NCBI GenBank assembly: GCA_026419405.1 | Contig: JANZZL010000085.1 | Coordinates: 1-40,463 of the forward strand | Source: Paracoccaceae bacterium | GTDB lineage: Bacteria; Pseudomonadota; Alphaproteobacteria; Rhodobacterales; Rhodobacteraceae | DNA length: 40,463 nucleotides | Direction: 5' to 3' | Part shown: one piece after another, positions 34,794 to 40,463 of the stretch | Layout of the letters: every line of letters begins with the position of its first letter | How positions within the stretch are numbered: the stretch's first letter is position 1 | Program-made: the position numbers and the translations under genes | Notes under the pieces: generated by a model | Databases searched by the model: none | Told to the model about the DNA's origin: nothing | The model's input: only the letters and a program-made list of their open reading frames with translations

Positions 34794-35264
34794 TCAGCCC
34801 TGCTTCAGCAGCCGCTGCTTCTGCCGGTTCCAGTCGCGCTTGGCGCTCGTCTCCCGCTTGTCGGCGAGCTTCTTGCCCCTGGCGATGCCGAGCCGCAGCT
34901 TCGCCACGCCCCTCTCGTTGAAGTAGAGCCGGAGCGGCACCAGCGTCATGCCCTCGCGCTGGGTCGCCGACCACAGCCGGGCAAGCTCCCGCCGCGAGAC
35001 GAGAAGCTTGCGCCTGCGCCGTTCCTCGTGGCCCCAGGTCCTGGCCTGGGCGAAGGGGGCGATGTAGCTGTTGATCAGCCACAGCTCGCCGTTCTCGACG
35101 CTGGCGTAGCTTTCGGCGATGTTCGCGCCGCCGGCGCGCAGCGACTTGACCTCCGAGCCGAGCAGGACGATCCCCGCCTCGAGGTCGTCCTCGATGGCGT
35201 AATCGAACCGTGCGCGGCGGTTCTCCGCGACGAGCTTCGAGTTGGGATCCGACTTCTGCGCCAT
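34794..35264 (-). CDS. smpB: SsrA-binding protein SmpB
   Basis: A 156-residue protein that carries tmRNA to stalled ribosomes for trans-translation. The OB-fold core contains [19 protein letters not shown] and [20 protein letters not shown] near the start, and the basic tail [16 protein letters not shown] enters the ribosome. The length is normal. The tmRNA gene (ssrA) is not in the window. No strong Shine-Dalgarno sequence is visible before the ATG at 35264. It converges with the M20 gene; the secreted-protein gene lies 42 bases upstream on the same strand. Confidence 0.96.
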   Translation of the reverse strand: MAQKSDPNSKLVAENRRARFDYAIEDDLEAGIVLLGSEVKSLRAGGANIAESYASVENGELWLINSYIAPFAQARTWGHEERRRRKLLVSRRELARLWSATQREGMTLVPLRLYFNERGVAKLRLGIARGKKLADKRETSAKRDWNRQKQRLLKQG

Positions 35265-35306
35265 GACCGGCCCGAGGTAGGCGAGGCGCGCGCCCGTGTC
35301 CAGTGT

Positions 35307-36233
35307 TCAGCCGGCGGTCAAGAGCCGCACCACGAGGTCGCCGGTCTCGCCCTCGATCGCGAGCGCCGCCCGCAGCGACAGCCGGGTCAGCAGGCAGACC
35401 GCCTCGTCGGGGGCGGTGTCGAAGCCGGTCACCGCCTCGAGCGCGAGCGCCCTGAGCGGATCGGCCTCGATCGCCGCCATGGCGGCCGCCTGGTAGGCCT
35501 CGCCCGCCCGCCGGGTCTCGGCCTCGGTCAGCGGCACGAAGGGCGGGTCGTCGGCCAGTTCCGCGGCGAGGGCCGCGCGCACCAGCGACAGATGCGCCGC
35601 GAAGTCGGTCGGCTCCAGCGTGGCGAGGTAGCCGAGCTGGGCGCGCAGCAGCTCCACCGGGTCGAGCGCGCCGCGCGCGGTCGCCGCGCAGAGCGCGTCG
35701 CCCATGTGCGTGAGCGCCGCCAGCTCGGTGGCGAGGAAGGTCCGCTGGTCCGCCAGCGGCAGCCGGGCGACGCCGAGCGTGGCCGTCTCGTGCGCCGAGG
35801 CGATGCCGAGCGCCCGCGCGATGTCCTCGAGCGCCTGCCGCGAGGCGGCCCCGAAGGTCTCCTGCCGCGCGGCGAAGGCCGCGGCGAATTCCTCGACCGC
35901 CGCGTCGTTCGCCACGATCTCGCCGACATGGGCGGCGAAGGCCGGCCGGACCGCCTCGGGCAGGGCCAGCGTGTCGGCCAGCCTGGCATAGGCGGCCGGG
36001 TCGTCGAGCGCGCGCAGCGCCGCGCCGACATCGGGGATGGCAAGCAGCAGCTCCTCGGCCAGCGCACCCTCCGCGACCGCCGGGGCCGGAGCCGCGGCGC
36101 CGGAAGCATCCTCGGGCGTGGGCGCCCCGCCGGCCTCGGCCGCGGGGTCCCCGGCCGCCGCCTCCTGCGCCACCGCCGGCATCGCCGGAAGCGCGAGCAG
36201 GGCGCAGAGGCAGAGGATTCGGGCCTGGTGCAT
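35307..36233 (-). CDS. Exported Ala-rich protein of unknown function
   Basis: A 308-residue protein with a signal peptide (about 1-22, cleavage near AVAQE), a Pro/Ala/Glu-rich disordered stretch (23-57), and then a long, probably all-helical domain with repeated acidic Ala-rich helices. It resembles the broad group of periplasmic helical proteins (DUF2059-like) but I cannot assign it firmly. GAGG lies 7 bases before the ATG. It lies upstream of smpB on the same strand, which may be chance. Confidence 0.75.
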   Translation of the reverse strand: MHQARILCLCALLALPAMPAVAQEAAAGDPAAEAGGAPTPEDASGAAAPAPAVAEGALAEELLLAIPDVGAALRALDDPAAYARLADTLALPEAVRPAFAAHVGEIVANDAAVEEFAAAFAARQETFGAASRQALEDIARALGIASAHETATLGVARLPLADQRTFLATELAALTHMGDALCAATARGALDPVELLRAQLGYLATLEPTDFAAHLSLVRAALAAELADDPPFVPLTEAETRRAGEAYQAAAMAAIEADPLRALALEAVTGFDTAPDEAVCLLTRLSLRAALAIEGETGDLVVRLLTAG

Positions 36234-36418
36234 CGGGGCCTCGGGTTGCGGCGGTTCCGCCCGGATGTATCACCGCAGGGCGGCGTGCTGAACCCCGCCG
36301 GTTTCGCGGGGCGCACCCCTCCCGGCGGGGCGCGGCGGCCGCTTGACCGCTGCCGCGTCCGCGACTACCGGATCGGGCGGCCGACCCGCCCGCCGGGCGG
36401 GCGGACGCGGGGGCGTGC

Positions 36419-36862
36419 ATGCTGCTTCAGATCGCCATCGGCCTGGCCCTGATCGTGCTGACGATCTTCGGGGCGGCGCTCTCCTTCTTCGTGCTGGAGT
36501 GGCTCTTCGCCCGGGCGAGGCCCTGGCTCCACCGCGAGCCGCACGGGCCCAAGCAGCTCCTCGTGCTCTGCGTCGCGCTGGTCTGGGGCCTGGGCGTCGT
36601 CACGGCGGCCACCTGGGCCTGGGCGCTCGCCTTCTGGGGCCTCGGCATCTTCCCGACGCTGGAGGAGTCGCTCTACTTCGCGCTGACGGTCTTCACCACG
36701 CTCGGCTTCGGCGACCTGCTCCTGCCGCAGGAATGGCGGCTGCTGGCGGGGATGTCCTCGGTCAACGGGCTGATCACGATCGGCCTCTTCACCGCATTGC
36801 TGATGGACGTGCTGCGCCAGCTCCGCATCGGCCAGGCCGAATGGCGGCAGCGCCGGGGCTGA
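36419..36862 (+). CDS. Short potassium-channel-like membrane protein
   Basis: A 147-residue protein with a first membrane helix (about 4-30), a second (about 45-78), a pore-helix region and filter-like TLGFGD at 94-99, and a last helix (about 105-128) ending in a basic tail. The arrangement matches the pore module of the two-TM K+ channel family (Ion_trans_2), with GFGD in place of the commoner GYGD and one extra N-terminal helix. It has no RCK or other gating domain. The Shine-Dalgarno sequence is weak. It is divergent from the exported protein. Ion selectivity is inferred from the filter only. Confidence 0.72.
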   Translation: MLLQIAIGLALIVLTIFGAALSFFVLEWLFARARPWLHREPHGPKQLLVLCVALVWGLGVVTAATWAWALAFWGLGIFPTLEESLYFALTVFTTLGFGDLLLPQEWRLLAGMSSVNGLITIGLFTALLMDVLRQLRIGQAEWRQRRG

Positions 36863-36953
36863 GGCCGTGCCCTTGCCGGCGCCCGGCCAATCGCTATCAT
36901 CCCGCCGCCAACCGCTCCCGGCCGCGCCGCCGGGGCGTCGAGAGGAGCCGCGC

Positions 36954-37139
36954 ATGATGCCCGTCCCCGTTCCCGAAACCGAGGTCGTCAGCACCTGGAA
37001 GGTGGCCTGCGACGGCGGCGAGGGGGCGCTCGGCCACCCGCGCGTCTGGCTCTCGATCCCCGAGGACCGCGGCTGGGTCGAATGCGGCTACTGCGACAAG
37101 CGGTTCGTCCACGAGAGCTTCGCGGGCAAGGTCGGCTGA
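36954..37139 (+). CDS. Zinc-finger (zf-CHCC / NDUFS6-like) protein
   Basis: A 61-residue protein with the CHCC zinc-binding pattern: Cys19 in ACDGG, His28 in ALGHPRVWL, and the C-x2-C pair of ECGYCDKRF. This small domain is the bacterial counterpart of complex I subunit NDUFS6, and alphaproteobacterial versions are conserved. AGAGGAG lies before the ATG at 36954; a second ATG at 36957 is possible. It lies 105 bp before polA with strong hairpins between, so co-transcription is unclear. Confidence 0.93.
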   Translation: MMPVPVPETEVVSTWKVACDGGEGALGHPRVWLSIPEDRGWVECGYCDKRFVHESFAGKVG

Positions 37140-37193
37140 GGCCCGCCCGCCCCCCGCGGGCGGCGGGCACGGCGCCGGACGGAATGGAAGCCT

Positions 37194-37225
37194 GCGTGCC
37201 TCCGTGGCATCACCCGGAGGCACGC
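37194..37225 (+). promoter_or_regulatory. Perfect hairpin in the polA leader
   Basis: GCGTGCCTCCG and CGGAGGCACGC form a perfect 11-bp stem around a 10-base loop. The right arm ends 19 bases before the polA ATG, just before the GGGAGAG Shine-Dalgarno region. It could be an operator, a leader hairpin that modulates polA translation, or a terminator for the upstream zinc-finger gene (there is no T-run). Confidence 0.45.
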
Positions 37226-37244
37226 CGACGCGGGAGAGCGCAAG

Positions 37245-40043
37245 ATGACCTTCGGCAAGGGCTGCCACCTGCACCTGATCGACGGCTCGTCCTTCATCTT
37301 CCGCGCCTACCACGCGCTGCCGCCGCTCACGCGGAAGTCCGACGGGCTGCCCATCGGCGCGGTCGCAGGGTTTTGCAACATGCTGTTCCGCTACATCGAC
37401 GGCACCGGTTCGGGCGCGAACGGCGGCGAGGCGACGCATGTCGCGGTCGTGTTCGACAAGGGCGCCCACACCTTCCGCAACGACCTCTACGCGGCCTACA
37501 AGGCCAACCGCGAGGAGATGCCCGAGGACCTGCGCCCGCAGATCCCGCTGACCCGCGAGGCGACCCGCGCCTTCAACATCGCCTGCCTCGAGCAGGATGG
37601 CTACGAGGCCGACGACATCATCGCCACGCTCGCCTGCCGGGCGCGGGATGCCGGCGGACGCGTCACCATCATCTCCTCCGACAAGGACCTGATGCAGCTC
37701 GTCGGAGGCGGCATCGAGATGTTCGACGCCATGAAGAACCGGCGGATCGGCGTCGAGGAGGTCGAGGAGAAGTTCGGCGTCAGGCCCGAGCGCGTGGTCG
37801 ATGTCCAGGCGCTCGCCGGCGACAGCATCGACAACGTGCCCGGCGCGCCGGGCATCGGCGTCAAGACCGCGGCGCTGCTCATCAACGAGTTCGGCGACCT
37901 CGAGACGCTGCTCGCCCGCGCCGGCGAGATCCGCCAGGAGAAGCGCCGCCAGGCCCTGATCGAGCACGCCGACCGGATCCGCCTGTCGAAGAAGCTGGTG
38001 AGCCTCGACTGCGACGCGCCGGTGGGCGTGTCGCTCGACGAGCTCGAGGTGAGGCCGCCCGATCCGGCCGTGCTCATGGACTTCCTTGCGCGGATGGAGT
38101 TCCGCACGCTGACCAGGCGCGTGGCCGAAAGGCTCGGCATCGAGGCCCCGCCGATCCCCGAGGCGCCGGCGGCCGAGGCCCCGGCGGCCCGGCCGCCCCT
38201 TCCCTTCGCGCACGACGCCTACGAATGGATCCGCGATGCCGCCGCGCTCCGGCGCTGGATCGACGAGATCGCCGACAGGGGCTGGGTCGCGATCGACACC
38301 GAGACGACCGGGCTCGACGAGATGCGCGCCCGGCTCGTCGGCATCTCGCTCGCGGTCGAGCCGGGGCGGGCCTGCTACATCCCGCTCGGCCACCTCGACG
38401 GCGAGGGCGACCTCTTCGGCGCGGCGCGGCGGGCCGAGGGCCAGATGGCCATGGACGAGGCGCTGGCGCTGCTCCGGCCGGTGCTCGAGGACGACGCCGT
38501 GCTCAAGATCGGCCAGAACATCAAGTTCGACGCCAAGATCCTTGCGCGCCACGGCATCGCCGTCGGGCCGATCGACGACACGATGCTGATGTCCTACGCG
38601 CTCCATTCCGGCCTGCACGGCCACGGGATGGACACGCTCAGCGAGCGCTACCTCGGGCACATCCCGATCCCGATCAAGGACCTGATCGGCAGCGGAAAGG
38701 GGCAGAAGACCTTCGACCGCGTGCCGATCGCCGAGGCGGTGCGATATGCCGCCGAGGATGCCGACGTGACGCTCCGGCTCTGGCGCGCCTTCCGGCCCGA
38801 GCTGCACCGCGCCCGCGTCACCACCGTCTACGAGACGCTGGAGCGCCCGCTCGTCCCCGTGCTCGCGGCGATGGAGATGGCCGGCATCCGGGTCGACCGC
38901 CAGGCGCTCAGCCGCATGTCGGCCGCCTTCGCGCAGAAGATGGCGGCCCTCGAGGAGGAGATCCAGGCGCTCGCGGGCGAGAAGTTCAACATCGCCTCGC
39001 CCGCGCAGGTCGGCGAGATCCTGTTCGGCAGGATGGGCCTGCCCGGCGGCACGCGCACCAGGGGCGGCCAGTGGTCCACCCCGGCCGACGTGCTCGAGGA
39101 CCTCGCCGCCGAGCACGAGTTCCCGGCACGGGTGCTCGACTACCGCCAGCTCGCCAAGCTCAAGTCCACCTATACCGACGCCCTCCAGGAGCACATCCAC
39201 CCCGAGACCGGGCGCGTGCACACCTCCTACATCCAGTCGGGCGCGGCCACCGGGCGGCTCGCCTCGACCGACCCCAACCTCCAGAACATCCCCGTGCGCA
39301 CAGAGGAGGGCCGGCGCATCCGCGAGGCCTTCGTCGCCGATCCGGGCAAGCTGCTCGTCAGCCTCGACTACAGCCAGATCGAGCTGAGGATCCTCGCCCA
39401 CGTCGCCGACATCCCCGCGCTGAAGCAGGCGTTCCGCGAGGGGCTCGACATCCACGCCATGACGGCGAGCCAGATGTTCAACGTGCCGCTCGAGCAGATG
39501 ACGCCCGAGGTCCGCCGCCGCGCCAAGGCGATCAACTTCGGCGTCATCTACGGCATCTCGGGTTTCGGCCTCGCGCGCAACCTGCGCATCCCGCGCGAGC
39601 AGGCGCAGGCCTTCATCGACACCTATTTCGAGCGCTTCCCCGGCATCCGCGACTACATGGACCGCACCGTGGAGTTCGCCCGGCGCGAGGGCTTCGTGCA
39701 GACGCTGTTCGGGCGGAAGATCCACACGCCGGAGATCAACGCCAAGGGCCCCACCGCCGGCTTCGCCCGCCGCGCCGCGATCAACGCGCCGATCCAGGGC
39801 ACGGCCGCCGACATCATCCGCCGCGCCATGATCCGCATGCCCGCGGCGATCGCCGGGCTGCCCGCGAGGATGCTGCTCCAGGTGCACGACGAGCTCCTGT
39901 TCGAGGTCGAGGAGGGCGCGGCCGACGAGCTCCAGGAGATCGCCCGCCGGGTGATGGAGGAGGCCGCCGAACCGGCGGTCAGGCTCACCGTCCCGCTCGT
40001 CGTCGAGGCCGGGCGCGGCCCGAACTGGGCCGCGGCGCACTGA
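37245..40043 (+). CDS. polA: DNA polymerase I
   Basis: A 932-residue polymerase for Okazaki-fragment processing and repair. The N-terminal 5'-3' exonuclease (1-~290) has DGSSFIFRAYHALPP and GDSIDNVPGAPGIGVKTA. The 3'-5' exonuclease domain keeps catalytic residues: DTETTGLD (Asp351), GQNIKFD and YAAEDAD, so proofreading looks intact. The polymerase domain has motif A DYSQIELRIL (Asp708), motif B RRRAKAINFGVIYG and motif C VHDE (880-883). The length is normal. The ATG at 37245 follows GGGAGAG. A perfect hairpin lies just upstream. Confidence 0.97.
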   Translation: MTFGKGCHLHLIDGSSFIFRAYHALPPLTRKSDGLPIGAVAGFCNMLFRYIDGTGSGANGGEATHVAVVFDKGAHTFRNDLYAAYKANREEMPEDLRPQIPLTREATRAFNIACLEQDGYEADDIIATLACRARDAGGRVTIISSDKDLMQLVGGGIEMFDAMKNRRIGVEEVEEKFGVRPERVVDVQALAGDSIDNVPGAPGIGVKTAALLINEFGDLETLLARAGEIRQEKRRQALIEHADRIRLSKKLVSLDCDAPVGVSLDELEVRPPDPAVLMDFLARMEFRTLTRRVAERLGIEAPPIPEAPAAEAPAARPPLPFAHDAYEWIRDAAALRRWIDEIADRGWVAIDTETTGLDEMRARLVGISLAVEPGRACYIPLGHLDGEGDLFGAARRAEGQMAMDEALALLRPVLEDDAVLKIGQNIKFDAKILARHGIAVGPIDDTMLMSYALHSGLHGHGMDTLSERYLGHIPIPIKDLIGSGKGQKTFDRVPIAEAVRYAAEDADVTLRLWRAFRPELHRARVTTVYETLERPLVPVLAAMEMAGIRVDRQALSRMSAAFAQKMAALEEEIQALAGEKFNIASPAQVGEILFGRMGLPGGTRTRGGQWSTPADVLEDLAAEHEFPARVLDYRQLAKLKSTYTDALQEHIHPETGRVHTSYIQSGAATGRLASTDPNLQNIPVRTEEGRRIREAFVADPGKLLVSLDYSQIELRILAHVADIPALKQAFREGLDIHAMTASQMFNVPLEQMTPEVRRRAKAINFGVIYGISGFGLARNLRIPREQAQAFIDTYFERFPGIRDYMDRTVEFARREGFVQTLFGRKIHTPEINAKGPTAGFARRAAINAPIQGTAADIIRRAMIRMPAAIAGLPARMLLQVHDELLFEVEEGAADELQEIARRVMEEAAEPAVRLTVPLVVEAGRGPNWAAAH

Positions 40044-40463
40044 CGGCCCGCACCGGCGAGAGCCCCCCGGTCCTCGAAGGGCGGCTCCGCAGCGGTCCGG
40101 GCGCCCGGCCCGCCGCCGGTCGCGCCGCGCCGGACCCGCTCGGGCGCGCCTGCCGCAGCCGGCCCCGTCGCGGCGGGATGCCCTGCGCGGCACCCGCCGC
40201 CGGCCTGCCCCGCGCCGGCCTGATCGCCGGCGCCGCCCCCGCGCGACGGCACCCCGATCGCGGGGCGCCGACCGCCCGGCGGTCCCGGTCGCGCCGGGGA
40301 GCCGGACCCGGCATGGGCCGCCCCCGGTGGCTCGCCCGTCGGACGTGCCCGCCTCCCGGGCGCGATGCCCCCGCGGGCGAGGCGCGCGCCGCCGCGGCAC
40401 AGGCGAACGGCATGCCGTCCCCCAGGCGGCGCCGAGCGCCCGGAGATGCCGGCCTCGCCGCGC
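40044..40463. other. Terminal 420 bp with no convincing gene
   Basis: This extremely GC-rich stretch after polA holds only low-complexity Arg/Gly/Ala/Pro frames and no recognised motif. An imperfect hairpin (GAGCC at 40060-40064 with GGCTC at 40083-40087, plus inner C/G pairs) just after polA may mark the transcript end, but there is no T-run. The region may be intergenic or the edge of a gene outside the window. Confidence 0.5.

Noticed and set aside
36897-40400. 1167-codon open frame opposite polA
   Set aside because: Antisense shadow of polA extending into GC-rich flanks; the polA strand has complete polymerase motifs.
39985-40413. Leftward frame after polA
   Set aside because: The translation is Arg/Gly/Ala/Pro low complexity, overlaps the end of polA and has no convincing ribosome-binding site.

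Overview
The window is strongly GC-rich DNA from an alphaproteobacterium. It is most likely a member of the Rhodobacterales (Rhodobacter/Paracoccus-like), judging by a CcrM-type GANTC methyltransferase next to rnhB, a ridA-GDPD-FemAB-like cluster, a short stand-alone CinA/MoaB-domain protein and general protein similarity. I cannot name a genus. Genes are densely packed, with many 1-11 bp stop/start overlaps and several GTG or TTG starts (lacI, epimerase, wHTH protein, ompA-like, rsmD, map, mlaA, glnK). I see no transposase, integrase, phage gene, CRISPR array or rRNA. One tRNA gene is present.

Layout. 1-4.0 kb is the edge of a surface-polysaccharide locus: a truncated divergent gene, a KpsM-like ABC permease, a sugar transferase, a UDP-glucuronate 4-epimerase and a LacI-family regulator. 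4.09 kb holds tRNA-Arg(CCU). 4.2-8.5 kb is a leftward cluster: a small secreted protein, a membrane protein with a cytoplasmic OmpR-like winged helix, a P2-type cation ATPase and a small membrane protein. 8.7-11.2 kb runs rightward: a secreted protein with a tandem Cys-containing repeat, a strong terminator, rnhB, ccrM and a second terminator. 11.3-14.4 kb holds fadH and a LysR regulator. 14.4-17.4 kb is a leftward overlapping chain (CinA-like, GNAT, AhpD-like, OmpA-like). 17.5-19.1 kb holds sfsA and map. 19.1-21.2 kb runs leftward: an FAD-dependent ferredoxin reductase, rsmD and a small ORF. 21.2-25.2 kb holds a rightward peroxiredoxin facing a leftward series of ridA, GDPD, FemAB/DUF482-like, GST and phhB. 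25.4-26.9 kb is an mlaA-mlaC pair. 26.9-29.1 kb is a class A PBP. 29.4-31.1 kb is glnK-amtB. 31.2-33.2 kb is sseA followed by an aspartate/aromatic aminotransferase. 33.3-36.2 kb holds an M20 amidohydrolase, smpB and a periplasmic protein. 36.4-40.0 kb holds a short K+-channel-like protein, a zf-CHCC protein and polA. The last 420 bp show no convincing gene.

How the parts fit. Most genes are core housekeeping. The most informative regulatory signals are three GANTC sites within 39 bp in front of ccrM (possible methylation autocontrol), an NtrC-type GCAC-N7-GTGC palindrome plus two further TTGTGCA elements in front of glnK-amtB, a LacI-type operator in front of the lacI gene itself, and a perfect 11-bp hairpin in the polA leader. 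The best candidate for an undescribed system is the cluster at 4.2-8.5 kb, where a secreted small protein, a membrane-anchored winged-helix protein with its DNA-binding-like domain at the C-terminus, and a cation ATPase lie in one orientation. A second functional pairing is sseA with the aminotransferase, which together could turn cysteine into 3-mercaptopyruvate and then into sulfane sulfur or H2S.
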